Origin: Psychroflexus halocasei
GTDB lineage: Bacteria; Bacteroidota; Bacteroidia; Flavobacteriales; Flavobacteriaceae
Direction of reading: 5' to 3'
DNA length: 64,000 nucleotides
Assembly: GCF_900107595.1 (NCBI RefSeq)
Contig: NZ_FNQF01000005.1
Coordinates: 223,744 to 287,743 of the forward strand
A model generated the notes under the pieces. That model was not told where the DNA came from and did no database searches. It saw nothing but the letters and a program-made list of their open reading frames with translations. This document shows, in pieces, positions 56,013-64,000 of the stretch. Within the stretch, counting starts at the first letter, position 1, and each line of letters opens with the position of its first letter. A program made the translations under genes and the position numbers.

Positions 56013-56729
56013 TTAGTCGTCCTTTTTAGGATTAAGCGGTCTTACCGTCAGATCGCTGATGAGCATGTTATCAGGCGTTTCTAAAAGATGAATAATGGTG
56101 TTAGACAATTCTTGAGGTTGAAGCATATTGTTGTGAGATGAAATGCCAGAAGTTTGAAAAAAATCTGTTGCAATAGAGCCTGGATTGACACAAGTGACTT
56201 TAATTTGATCGTATCTTAGCTCTTTAGATAAAGCTTCACTAAAACCTTGAATTCCAAATTTAGTTGTGCAATAAGCTGTGCCTTCAGGCCTGCCAACTTG
56301 TCCTAAGATAGAACCAATGTTGATAATATGTTTAGGCGATTGATCAATTTTCATCAGCTTGACTAATTTTGATGTGAGAAAAAAAGTTGCATTCAGATTC
56401 ACATTGATGGTTGTTGCCCAATCTTGACTTGTCACATCTTCAATTTTTTGAAATACGCCGTAGCCAGCATTATTGATCAGAATATCAGGATTGTTTTTTT
56501 CAGAAAAAGTATTAGAAATCCATTCAGATAAAACAGTTTCATCAGTTAAGTCTAATACAACAGGAATAAAATTATCACCTAATTTTTTTCGCATCTTTAT
56601 CAATGTCGATTCGCTTCTGGCAATGCCATAAACAATAGCTCCTTTATTGATTAATGCTTCAGTACAAGCTTTTCCTAAACCTTTACTTGTGCCAGTAATT
56701 ACTGCTATTTTATTTTTTATTTTCATCAA
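56013..56729 (-). CDS. SDR-family oxidoreductase
   Basis: 238-residue classical short-chain dehydrogenase. TGTSKGLGKA (TGxxxGxG), NNAGYG, catalytic serine in IINIGSILGQVG and Y-x-x-x-K in TAYCTTKFG are all present, ending in LNPKKDD. Substrate not determinable. Same strand as its neighbours but separated by 23 bases from the Cys-rich gene. Confidence 0.88.
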   Translation of the reverse strand: MMKIKNKIAVITGTSKGLGKACTEALINKGAIVYGIARSESTLIKMRKKLGDNFIPVVLDLTDETVLSEWISNTFSEKNNPDILINNAGYGVFQKIEDVTSQDWATTINVNLNATFFLTSKLVKLMKIDQSPKHIINIGSILGQVGRPEGTAYCTTKFGIQGFSEALSKELRYDQIKVTCVNPGSIATDFFQTSGISSHNNMLQPQELSNTIIHLLETPDNMLISDLTVRPLNPKKDD

Positions 56730-56776
56730 CTTTGTTTCAAATTATCCTTTATAGGAAATACTTTCTTTAAACTAAT

Positions 56777-56807
56777 AAAGCTCTTTGGTTAATCGACAAA
56801 GAGCTTT
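56777..56807. terminator. Terminator-like hairpin
   Basis: Perfect 11-base stem AAAGCTCTTTG / CAAAGAGCTTT with a nine-base loop between OsmC and SDR genes. The T run on the minus strand is short, so termination strength is moderate. Confidence 0.6.
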
Positions 56808-56848
56808 ATTGACTTTTTAAGTAGTTAAGTATATTGCACTTTTATAAA

Positions 56849-57265
56849 CTATAAAAGCTCTGCATCTAAAGTAATTTCAAGGTTAAGCGCTTTGCTCACT
56901 GGGCAATTTTCTTTTGCGTTATTGGCACATTCCATAAATTTATCCTGATCAATGGATGGAATTTTAGCTTTCAACTCCAAGTGAGAAGAAGTGAGTTCTA
57001 ATTTATCAACATCCATTTTTATAGTCGCTGTTACTTTAAGCTCATCAGGTGTAAAACCAGCTTCACCAAGCATTAAGCTTAACGCCATTGCAAAACAACC
57101 AGCGTGTGATGCAGCCATCAACTCATCAGGATTTGTACTTTTGCCATCACCAAAACGTGAGTTATGACAATATGAAGCTTTGTTTAGAACTTCACTTTTT
57201 GTGGTGAGTTTTCCTTCACCTTCTTTAACCGAACCGCTCCAAACGGCATGTGCTATATGTTTCAT
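56849..57265 (-). CDS. OsmC-family peroxiredoxin
   Basis: 138 residues. The first reactive Cys is in HAGCFAMALSLML and the second in ENCPVSKALN, the two-cysteine site of OsmC/Ohr proteins, with NPDELMAASH typical of OsmC. It reduces organic hydroperoxides and protects against osmotic/oxidative stress. Paired with the cupin gene 26 bases upstream. Confidence 0.92.
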   Translation of the reverse strand: MKHIAHAVWSGSVKEGEGKLTTKSEVLNKASYCHNSRFGDGKSTNPDELMAASHAGCFAMALSLMLGEAGFTPDELKVTATIKMDVDKLELTSSHLELKAKIPSIDQDKFMECANNAKENCPVSKALNLEITLDAELL

Positions 57266-57291
57266 AATAATTTAATTTTTGAAATAGTTAT

Positions 57292-57633
57292 TTAATGTCT
57301 TGCAACATTTTCAACGCGTTCAGCCTTATCAGCTTTATTTAAACTCAGCCTTACTATGCTATCTGATGTAGCTTTCAGATCATGAGGAACATGACCTTCT
57401 AAAGCAATTAATCCACCTTTTTTGAGTTGATGCATTTGACCCTCAACACCAAAATCAATGCTGCCTTCAACAATTTGAACAACTATAGGAAAAGGTGTTT
57501 TATGTTCTTTCATCACTTGTCCTTCTTTAAAAGCAATTCTGATTTCTTTTCCTGCATCAGTGTCAAGCATCACTTGTATTGCTGGTCTTTTTTCGTTGTA
57601 TTCAATGTTACTAAGTAAATCTGCTGTTTTCAT
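57292..57633 (-). CDS. Cupin-domain protein
   Basis: 113-residue single cupin. The barrel contains KEHKTPFPIVVQIVEGSIDF and LIALEGHVPHDLKATSDSIVRL, with His residues of the metal site partly conserved. It may sense or bind a small ligand. Likely co-transcribed with osmC. Confidence 0.8.
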   Translation of the reverse strand: MKTADLLSNIEYNEKRPAIQVMLDTDAGKEIRIAFKEGQVMKEHKTPFPIVVQIVEGSIDFGVEGQMHQLKKGGLIALEGHVPHDLKATSDSIVRLSLNKADKAERVENVARH

Positions 57634-57733
57634 AAATGATATGTTTCTTATTTAGAATGATTTAAAATTACAAAAAATAAATTAGTTGAATAAACATTTC
57701 CTGACTTATTTAGAAAGAATTTAATTAAGCTAA

Positions 57734-57779
57734 AAAACTTTGTTTAAATCAGTTTGTAAACCAATTCCAACAAAGTTTT
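57734..57779 (-). terminator. Terminator of the cbb3-like oxidase operon
   Basis: Perfect 11-base stem AAAACTTTGTT / AACAAAGTTTT with a 24-base loop, followed on the minus strand by TTTTTTAGC. Confidence 0.75.
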
Positions 57780-57794
57780 AAAGATAAACGACAC

Positions 57795-58235
57795 TTAAAA
57801 AAATGATTCATATAAATCTTGATCCCAATACATAATGAAGTAGAAAAGACCAAAGGCAATAATAAATATAAGAAGCGCCCATATCCATGATGGTATTGCC
57901 TTTGGGTTTTCTGAACCTTTAATGATAAACTTATCATTGGTTTCGCTGCCGTAAGCGTTAATGATGATTGAAGTTTGTGTATCGATAACTTCATTTTCTT
58001 TAAGGCCAATAACAGAAATTTCGGGTCCATTTTTGACCTCAAAAGGAATAATTTTTACACCTTCAATTTGATTTGACGACTTAGCAACAATTTTAAGTTG
58101 ATGCTTACCGTCAGGAATCTTAGTTGTGTCGAGCACAAATTTGACAGGAGGCGCAAACTCAGCAAATGGATTTGGCTCATCATCGAGAAATACTTTTATG
58201 ATGCGATTGTCTTCTATGTGATTAGAATCCTTCAT
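57795..58235 (-). CDS. Membrane-anchored protein of the cbb3-like oxidase operon
   Basis: 146 residues. The soluble N-terminal 110 residues are strand-rich, Ig-like in character (VLDTTKIPDGKHQLKIVAK, GPEISVIGLKENEVIDTQ), followed by one C-terminal helix (IPSWIWALLIFIIAFGLFYF) and a short tail ending in WDQDLYESFF. No haem motif. Overlaps the preceding 72-residue gene by 14 bases, so it is part of the oxidase operon; probably an assembly or accessory subunit. Confidence 0.75.
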   Translation of the reverse strand: MKDSNHIEDNRIIKVFLDDEPNPFAEFAPPVKFVLDTTKIPDGKHQLKIVAKSSNQIEGVKIIPFEVKNGPEISVIGLKENEVIDTQTSIIINAYGSETNDKFIIKGSENPKAIPSWIWALLIFIIAFGLFYFIMYWDQDLYESFF

Positions 58236-58440
58236 CTTTCGTAATGTTTTTTATGTGTTTAGGATCGTTTTCATCAGGTTTGACTAAAAATTTGATACTC
58301 AAATATAAAGTCACCAAAACAATAGCAACAGCTATCCAAATAATGATAGCATCTACAAATGCGTTTGTTTTGGCAGGATTTCCATTTGCAGCAGGTTCTA
58401 TTTCACAAAATAGTTGGGCAAATATTGGTTTGCTTATCAT
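58222..58440 (-). CDS. Small membrane subunit of cbb3-like oxidase, with signal peptide starting upstream of the ATG
   Basis: 72 residues from the ATG: ISKPIFAQLFCEIEPAANGN, then one membrane helix (IIIWIAVAIVLVTLYLSI) and a short charged tail. Upstream codons in the same frame, after the TAA of the ccoO-like gene, read KKSIFLFLSF and continue into MISKPIFAQ, a complete signal peptide cut at FAQ. No ATG, GTG or TTG exists in that stretch; ATT at 58476 or ATC at 58479 are the only near-cognates. The true start may be a non-AUG codon. Function unknown, oxidase-linked. Confidence 0.75.
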   Translation of the reverse strand: MISKPIFAQLFCEIEPAANGNPAKTNAFVDAIIIWIAVAIVLVTLYLSIKFLVKPDENDPKHIKNITKDEGF

Positions 58441-58479
58441 GAAACTCAGAAAAAGAAATATGCTTTTTTTATAAATGAT

Positions 58480-59493
58480 TTATTGTGCTTTAGTGTTTTC
58501 CAACTCTTCTCTTACTTTGCGTACATCATCTTCAGTCACTTCAGGCGCATCATTTCCCCAATGCGATCTTTCGTAGGTCATAATTGCGGCAATTTCAGCA
58601 TCAGATAATTGTTCTGCAAAACCTGGCATAGCGGCATAGCCTTCCATTTCATCGTAACCTTCTAAAATGATACGAATCATTTTCTTAGCATCTTTATTAT
58701 TTACAACTTCACTTCCTGCTAAAGGAGGAAATGCGCCAGGGACACCTTGGCCTGTTGATTGATGACAAGTTGCACAAGTACTTGTAAATAACTTTTCACC
58801 ATCTAATCCCGATGAAGCTTCAGTGGTTTGATCATTGCTTTTCTTATTTTTTTTAGAAAAAGGAATAAACTCAGGTTCGCTGTTTTCAGGCATTTGAGCT
58901 TGTTGAAGCGATTGTAAGTAAGCGACAAGTTGAATCGCTTCATCAGTCGCAACTACTTTTTTGCTTTTATCATCTAGAAACTCATCAGGAACGGCAACCA
59001 CAACATCAGAAGCTTTAACTCTATTGCTATCAACTTCTTTAAAGAGCCAAGGAAAATTAGGCATAATAGATTCTTTCACAACAGCTCTCGGATTGTATAA
59101 ATGTAATAAATGCCAAGATTCGCTAGGCTGTCTTCTGCCAATATCGGTTAAATCAGGACCGGTTCTTTCACTTCCTAACACCGAAGCTGATTGGCGCCAT
59201 ACATCTAATCTTTTTTTGCTAAAATGATAATCTTCAGGCACTGAAGGTCTCTTTCCCCAGACCTGATCCATTTCTATATTCCTGACTTGTTGTGTATGGC
59301 AAGCCACACAACCTTCAGCATTGTAAATTTTAAGCCCTTTAAACTCTTGTTCGGTTAAATCTTCTTGTTCAGGAAGAGGTTGATACTTCTGCATTTCGTT
59401 AGCAGGAAATATAGCAACACCAAAACTCAGTACAACAAAAACAATAAATGCTGTAAGAACTAAAGCTTTATGATTTGTATTAAAATCCAACAT
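58480..59493 (-). CDS. ccoO: CcoO-like cytochrome c fused to a second cytochrome c domain
   Basis: 337 residues. An N-terminal anchor (ALVLTAFIVFVVLSFGVAIF) is followed by a FixO/CcoO domain with haem site CVACH (EGCVACHTQQVRN) and RTGPDLTDIGRRQ, then a linker of about 60 residues rich in Lys/Asn/Ser and a second class I cytochrome c domain with CATCH (STCATCHQSTGQGVPGAFPP). No separate CcoP occurs in the operon, so the fused domain may supply that role. Electrons enter the oxidase in the periplasm through it. 10 bases separate it from ccoN. Confidence 0.9.
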   Translation of the reverse strand: MLDFNTNHKALVLTAFIVFVVLSFGVAIFPANEMQKYQPLPEQEDLTEQEFKGLKIYNAEGCVACHTQQVRNIEMDQVWGKRPSVPEDYHFSKKRLDVWRQSASVLGSERTGPDLTDIGRRQPSESWHLLHLYNPRAVVKESIMPNFPWLFKEVDSNRVKASDVVVAVPDEFLDDKSKKVVATDEAIQLVAYLQSLQQAQMPENSEPEFIPFSKKNKKSNDQTTEASSGLDGEKLFTSTCATCHQSTGQGVPGAFPPLAGSEVVNNKDAKKMIRIILEGYDEMEGYAAMPGFAEQLSDAEIAAIMTYERSHWGNDAPEVTEDDVRKVREELENTKAQ

Positions 59494-59503
59494 ATTCTTT
59501 CTT

Positions 59504-61315
59504 TTAAACGTTTACAGATTCACCTTTAATTTTTTCAACTTTTTTACTTTTCTTTTGAGGCTCTTTTTTTATCATATAATATAGGTTGTAAGCAAAAACA
59601 ACATGAGACAAGAACATTAAAGACCCGCCTACGGCTCTCCAAACCCAATAAGGTTGCATCATAATGACAGATTCAATAAAAGGTTCACCATCCATCCAGC
59701 TCATTCCTTTTAAAGTACCTCCAACCATCATTGAAATCATGTACGCAAAAAGTCCGATAAACGCTAACCAAAAATGTGCACCAACTAAAAGCTGAGGTGG
59801 TTCTTTGCCATTGAGTTTTGGCAAAATTGTATAAATACAAGCCCAAAGTAAAAAAGCAATAATACCGTACATCGTCATATGAGAGTGAGCGACATTGAAG
59901 TCAGTAAAATGCCAAACATAATTTGTAAACCTAAAGGCTTGAAAGCTCCCTTGACTTGAACCAACGAAATAAAAAATAACACCGACTAAGAAAAAGGGTA
60001 AAACATAACTTTTAGAAATATGATTCCAACTGCCTCGCATTGTCATCAAGAAGTTTGTTGAACCTGCAATAACAGGTATAAACATCCCAACACTAAATAC
60101 AATTGCAATCGTCTGTAACCACCAAGGCAGAGGACTGAAGACAAAGTGGTGTGTCCCGATCATGGTGTAAAATAGCATTTGCGTCCAGAAAGCTAAAACA
60201 CCTAAAGAGTAGGAGTAGATGGGTTTATTAAGGGTTGCGGGTAAGTAATAGTAAACCAAACCAAGTGTAAATGTCATAAACCACATCCCAACACCTTGAT
60301 GCATATAATAACCTTGAATGACTGTCTCGCCCAATCCGTCTTGATAAAATGGTAAATAACCGATGATTGAAAGAACAATCGTCCATATTAAAGCAGCCAG
60401 AATAAACCAATTTGAAATATAGATTTCTGATATTTTTCGTGTGGCGACAGTTTTATAAAAATTATAAAAAGTAATGATAAGACCAATTGCAAAGAGTAAC
60501 ATGATTGGCCAAATGTACTCACGATACTCGCCGCCGCCATTATTAATGCCTGCCATCAATGCAATATTTCCTAAAATAACAGTCAGGTTGATAAGCACCC
60601 AAGCTATTTTTGCTTTTTTGTAACTATGAATTAGATTATTTGAAGTTCGAGCAATGACGAAATATCCTAGTCCAATCATGGCAAGCGATGACCAACCCCA
60701 GAAAACTGTATTGGTATGAACTGGACGCAACCTTCCAAAAGATAACCATGAGATACTATCAAGCTCTGGCCACACAAATTTTAAACCTAAGTACTCACCT
60801 ATAAAAGTTCCAAATAAAAGCCAAAAAGTTGCAGCAGCTAAATAATAGGTTACTATTTCTTTTAATTCTTTTGGGGTTTCAATGCTCAGCGGTGTTTTTT
60901 TCTTTTGATCAAAAAAAGAATTACTCGGATCTTTTCTGACACGTTTAACCAAACCTTTTTTATCAACGACTTTGTTTTTACCACCAAGTTCGTCTCCTTT
61001 AAGCTTATATTTGAGGGCTTTCTTTCTATTTTCTAAAATAGAATCAATTTCATCATCATCTAAATCGGTGAGTTCATCGCTAAATTCAATTCTTTTTTTC
61101 TCAATATTTTTACGCTTCATCTTATCGATAAACGCATTTATTTTTGCTAAGAAGATAATTACTGCTATAAAAATAACGATAAATACAAGCACTATTGTCC
61201 CAATGATACCAGGACTTGTTTCCCAATTTTCAGTAGCTTTAGTATTTTGAGCCTCTAGGATAAAAGAGGAGAGGCCGAAGAAGATAAAAAGTAAACGAAA
61301 TTTATAACCTTTCAT
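59504..61315 (-). CDS. ccoN: cbb3-type cytochrome oxidase subunit I-like protein with N-terminal extension
   Basis: 603 residues. An N-terminal extension of about 150 residues (signal-like FRLLFIFFGLSSFILEAQ, one membrane helix, a charged linker) precedes the 12-helix haem-copper core. Haem and Cu ligands are seen in RPVHTNTVFWGW, YYMHQGVGMWF, GTHHFVFSP and DFNVAHSHMTMYG, and the crosslinking Tyr in KPIYSYSLGVLAFW as in cbb3. It reduces oxygen to water at low oxygen tension. The core differs from proteobacterial CcoN in the MHQGVG segment, so a divergent subfamily. Confidence 0.87.
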   Translation of the reverse strand: MKGYKFRLLFIFFGLSSFILEAQNTKATENWETSPGIIGTIVLVFIVIFIAVIIFLAKINAFIDKMKRKNIEKKRIEFSDELTDLDDDEIDSILENRKKALKYKLKGDELGGKNKVVDKKGLVKRVRKDPSNSFFDQKKKTPLSIETPKELKEIVTYYLAAATFWLLFGTFIGEYLGLKFVWPELDSISWLSFGRLRPVHTNTVFWGWSSLAMIGLGYFVIARTSNNLIHSYKKAKIAWVLINLTVILGNIALMAGINNGGGEYREYIWPIMLLFAIGLIITFYNFYKTVATRKISEIYISNWFILAALIWTIVLSIIGYLPFYQDGLGETVIQGYYMHQGVGMWFMTFTLGLVYYYLPATLNKPIYSYSLGVLAFWTQMLFYTMIGTHHFVFSPLPWWLQTIAIVFSVGMFIPVIAGSTNFLMTMRGSWNHISKSYVLPFFLVGVIFYFVGSSQGSFQAFRFTNYVWHFTDFNVAHSHMTMYGIIAFLLWACIYTILPKLNGKEPPQLLVGAHFWLAFIGLFAYMISMMVGGTLKGMSWMDGEPFIESVIMMQPYWVWRAVGGSLMFLSHVVFAYNLYYMIKKEPQKKSKKVEKIKGESVNV

Positions 61316-61640
61316 AAATATGACAATTGAAGCTTTAGTTTATTACTGATGATATACTGAGAAAATAAGCCTTTTGAACTTGTTCAGTAAATCGTAAGCA
61401 AAAATATCAAGCATAAATGTGCTTATTTATGACTTAAATCATAGGAAGTCAATGGAGATTTGTATAATGCATAAAATATTCTAAACCTTCAAAAATACAT
61501 CTCAATTTTAAAATGAAGAATGACAACAGGTTATGTCATTTTTGATAGCCATCTATTGTCTTGGCTATAGAAATAATTTTAGAATTTAACAGAGAATATT
61601 TTATATCAATTTTTATGATAGATTATTTTCAATTATAAAT
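61316..61640. other. Upstream region of the cbb3-like operon
   Basis: Contains TATGACTTAAATCATA (61428-61443), described separately, and a small hairpin AAGCA-TAAATG-TGCTT. No gene or RNA seen. Confidence 0.5.
61428..61443 (-). promoter_or_regulatory. FNR/CRP-like palindrome upstream of ccoN
   Basis: TATGACTTAAATCATA is a near palindrome resembling TTGAC-N4-GTCAA type sites of the CRP/FNR family (TGAC and ATCA half sites), 113 bases upstream of the ccoN start. Oxygen-responsive control of cbb3 oxidase is common, which makes this plausible. Confidence 0.4.
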
Positions 61641-62591
61641 TCAATCAGAAGAGAGTCTATCTAGATCTTTCTTGTTTTGTTCAATTTCTTTCTTCTTCTC
61701 CTGTAATTCTTTCATTTCTTGCTCGTATGCTGGTTCACCAAATCGGCTTGGCTCAATATCTTCATTTCGATATAATGCATATTGAACAGTGAATTCTGCA
61801 CCGAAAAACAATATAAGACAAGAATAGTAAACCCATAATAAAATAGAAATCACGGATGATGCGCCGCCATAAACGGAGCCAGGGTCACTTTGGTTAAAAT
61901 AAAAACTCAATAAATATTTACCTACTAAGAATAAGATAGTTGTCATGGAGGCTCCTATAAATGTTGTTTTCCATTTAATTTTAATATCAGGAAGTAAACG
62001 AATGATGGTGGCAAATAAAAAACCAATAAAAATATAACTCAAGATGAAATTGATAATTTGCAGACTATAATTTGTCAATTCAGGAGCAAAGTTATTGATA
62101 TACTCACCGAGGAAACTGATTAATGTTGTGACAACTAAGGAGATTAATAATAGAAAACCGATAAAGAAAATCATTCCTAAAGAAATAATTCTGTCTAAAA
62201 TCATACCTTTTATATTATTGTTTTTGGTTCGCACACTCCATATATTGTTCATTGCTATTTTTAATTGAAAAAAAGCACCTGTCGCACCAAATAAAAGTAT
62301 GGCGACACTTACAATAATAGAGAAAGTACTGCCTTGATCAAGACCTGCACTATCAATCATTAACCGAATTGATTCAGCAGTATCTGCTCCAGTAATTTTA
62401 CTAATTTCCGAGATTAGCTTTTCTTCAACGTTAGATTCTTTAAAGAAATATCCAGCTATAGCAATGACAATCATTAATAATGATGGCAGTGAGAATAAAG
62501 TATAATAAGCTATGACGGCACTGTGTTGAAAGGGATCGTTTTTAATCCAATTTTGATAAGTTTTTTTAAGAACGATTAACTTCTTCTTCAT
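61641..62591 (-). CDS. YihY/BrkB-family membrane protein
   Basis: 316 residues with six membrane helices. Characteristic stretches are HSAVIAYYTLFSLPSLLMI, GATGAFFQLKIAMNNIW and the late LLWVYYSCLILFFGAEFTVQYA. The C-terminus is a charged coiled-coil-like tail (EQEMKELQEKKKEIEQNKKD). Function of the family is not settled. Single gene with a 325-base gap to ccoN. Confidence 0.9.
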   Translation of the reverse strand: MKKKLIVLKKTYQNWIKNDPFQHSAVIAYYTLFSLPSLLMIVIAIAGYFFKESNVEEKLISEISKITGADTAESIRLMIDSAGLDQGSTFSIIVSVAILLFGATGAFFQLKIAMNNIWSVRTKNNNIKGMILDRIISLGMIFFIGFLLLISLVVTTLISFLGEYINNFAPELTNYSLQIINFILSYIFIGFLFATIIRLLPDIKIKWKTTFIGASMTTILFLVGKYLLSFYFNQSDPGSVYGGASSVISILLWVYYSCLILFFGAEFTVQYALYRNEDIEPSRFGEPAYEQEMKELQEKKKEIEQNKKDLDRLSSD

Positions 62592-62669
62592 AATATGATA
62601 GAGTGAGGAATGTTTAAGTGCAAAAATTCATAGAATCTTTGATTAAAAATAATAAAGTAAGATTTATAA

Positions 62670-63338
62670 TTATTGATCGTCTAGAGTCACTGCATTTGTT
62701 GACGCTCCAAGCTTATTCAAAATATCGCCTACTTCTTCTGTCATTTTTGGAGGTCCACAAACGTAAAAGTTCTGATCAAAATTATCGATGCTCTTTTTCA
62801 GGAAATTTTCATCAATAAACCCTTTTTTGTGCTTTGTATCTGCTTGGTCTGTGATCACATAAGTGACATTATCACCCAATAATTGATCTAATTCATTTTT
62901 AAGAATGATATCGTGATCTGTTTTGTTAGAGTAAATGAGATGCATGCCTTCTAATTTGTTTTTTTCATTGAGGTCTCTTAGCATAGCTATGTAAGGTGTG
63001 ATGCCAGCTCCACCAGCAATGATGTAACCTTTACCATTGTATGAAATTGCTCCCCAAGTATCTCTAATTATTAAGTTATCACCAGGTTTGAGATGATTGA
63101 TTTGCTCTGTTACGCCATTATGATCTTCGTATATTTTAATAACAAACTCCAATTCATCCTCGTTTGTTAAGCTAGTGAATGTAAAGGGCCTTTTTTTGTC
63201 TCTCCATCCATCTTTATCTATAGACACTTCGGTTGCATGGCCAGGAGTGAATTTGTATCCATCAGGCTTTTCGACGAATATTTGTTTAACATCGTGAGTT
63301 AACTGAATGATTTGTTTTATCCTTACTTTCTTTTCCAT
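62670..63338 (-). CDS. FAD-binding oxidoreductase (ferredoxin/flavodoxin-NADP reductase-like)
   Basis: 222 residues: FAD domain with RPFTFTS, and NAD(P) domain with GGAGITPYIAML and CGPPKMTEEVGDIL. Shorter than typical Fpr (about 250); likely a flavin or nitric-oxide-dioxygenase-like reductase module without ferredoxin domain. It may serve the redox genes nearby, but the electron acceptor is unknown. Confidence 0.87.
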   Translation of the reverse strand: MEKKVRIKQIIQLTHDVKQIFVEKPDGYKFTPGHATEVSIDKDGWRDKKRPFTFTSLTNEDELEFVIKIYEDHNGVTEQINHLKPGDNLIIRDTWGAISYNGKGYIIAGGAGITPYIAMLRDLNEKNKLEGMHLIYSNKTDHDIILKNELDQLLGDNVTYVITDQADTKHKKGFIDENFLKKSIDNFDQNFYVCGPPKMTEEVGDILNKLGASTNAVTLDDQ

Positions 63339-63595
63339 AATATTTATTTTTACAATAAATATATGATAGTATGTTTTAAGATTTAGGCTAATTAAAAGTG
63401 TTTTAACAAGATTTGAATTGATGTTTGATCCAAATTTAATTTATGATTAAAATGAATAAGTATAATTCTTGCTTCTATAATGGCGTGAATAGTGTACATA
63501 TATACCGTACCCTTTTAATAAGATTATATTTCCATTTCTAACTCTTTGATTTTCTACTGATTAAAAAATATTTCAAATTTCTTTAAAAAAGTTCA

Positions 63596-63625
63596 TTGTT
63601 TAGATGGAAAAAGGTTGTAGTTTTG
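63596..63625 (+). promoter_or_regulatory. Candidate rRNA-operon promoter P1
   Basis: -33 TTG at 63596 and -7 TAGTTTTG at 63618-63625 with 19-base spacing, the preferred Bacteroidota geometry, followed by CACCCGCAATAAC. It is the upstream member of two similar promoters. Confidence 0.7.
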
Positions 63626-63757
63626 CACCCGCAATAACGCATTGCACGATCATTGAGAGTTGGGTGTTTGAGAAGGGTTTTAAGAGTTAAGATCTTTTTA
63701 TTTGTTTAAGTTTTTAAAAGGGCTTTAAAAAAATAAAAAATTATTTTTCAAAAACAT

Positions 63758-63788
63758 TTTGTCAAAGTAAAAATTAGTTTTACATTTG
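63758..63788 (+). promoter_or_regulatory. Candidate rRNA-operon promoter P2
   Basis: -33 TTTG at 63758-63761 and -7 TACATTTG at 63781-63788 with 19-base spacing, followed by CACCCGCAAAATAAC, nearly the P1 initiation region. Best promoter in the window. Confidence 0.8.
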
Positions 63789-64000
63789 CACCCGCAAAAT
63801 AACAGAACTTATCGGCAGGAATGTTGAGGGTTTATCAAGAATTTTTAAAGAAGTTCATTGACATATTGGATTGACAATTTTAGATGCTAGAGATAGTATT
63901 TAGAAGTATAATGAAGCATTAAGACTAGAAGTTAATTTTGAGTTTTTATTTGGAGAGATTTGAATAAATAGTTGTAGAGTCTATTTAAGATATTTAAAAG

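Larger units (their letters stand above)
63339..64000 (+). other. Leader region, probably of a ribosomal RNA operon
   Basis: No protein gene. After P1 and P2 the sequence AAGTTCATTGACATATTGG (63851-) resembles the conserved leader that precedes 16S rRNA in Flavobacteriia, and AAGTTCATTG is repeated upstream of P1 (63589-63598). The 16S gene itself does not start before the window ends. Inference from promoter strength and leader resemblance. Confidence 0.6.

Noticed and set aside
1..64000. tRNA genes, CRISPR arrays, insertion sequences or prophage
   Set aside because: No tRNA T-loop signature, no regularly spaced repeats and no transposase or integrase was found on either strand.

Overview
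The window is AT-rich and reads as chromosome of a marine-type Flavobacteriaceae bacterium (Bacteroidota). The evidence is: type IX secretion sorting domains, a GLPGLI protein beside a TonB-receptor-like barrel, DUF4494 and DUF4870 proteins, a surface lipoprotein with an Asp-rich export signal, and the Bacteroidota promoter -7 element TAnnTTTG before many genes, with almost no Shine-Dalgarno sites. The genus cannot be fixed from sequence alone.

Layout. 0-5 kb: a cut-off acetyltransferase, a lone clpP, a pepE-glsA pair, and three tandem paralogues of a small exported carboxypeptidase-regulatory-domain protein. 5-13 kb: MscS channel, M1 aminopeptidase, tatA-PAP2 pair, GLPGLI protein plus an 882-residue outer-membrane barrel. 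13-21 kb: an eight-gene minus-strand operon for kynurenine breakdown (lipoprotein, kynU, kmo, RidA-type deaminase, semialdehyde dehydrogenase, SDR, ACMS decarboxylase, O-methyltransferase), tightly packed with TAATG overlaps. 21-28.6 kb: housekeeping genes (dnaN, msrA, mnmE) and small membrane or secreted proteins. 28.6-38 kb: a lipoprotein di-haem peroxidase, a MocR-type regulator divergent from an intact TonB-dependent receptor, a second receptor broken by a frameshift, a PQQ-type sugar dehydrogenase and a serine hydrolase. 38-50 kb: a BCCT transporter interrupted by an in-frame TGA, a stress protein, CNNM, FUSC and DUF808 membrane proteins, two metallopeptidases. 49.6-51.6 kb: a recombination scar zone with an orphan antitoxin, a ParE-toxin/TonB-receptor chimera and a fossil made from two other gene fragments. 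51.6-55.2 kb: a T9SS subtilase and a T9SS partner. 55.2-63.3 kb: a minus-strand redox block (hemerythrin, SDR, OsmC, cupin, a cbb3-like oxidase operon, BrkB, flavin reductase). The last 660 bases carry two strong tandem promoters and a leader that look like the start of an rRNA operon whose 16S gene lies just beyond the window.

The points I would check first are: the TGA inside the BCCT signature; the MocR regulator that lacks the PLP lysine yet sits over a direct repeat facing a TonB receptor; the toxin-receptor chimera; a cbb3-operon small protein whose signal peptide starts upstream of any ATG; and the O-methyltransferase and lipoprotein tied into the kynurenine operon.
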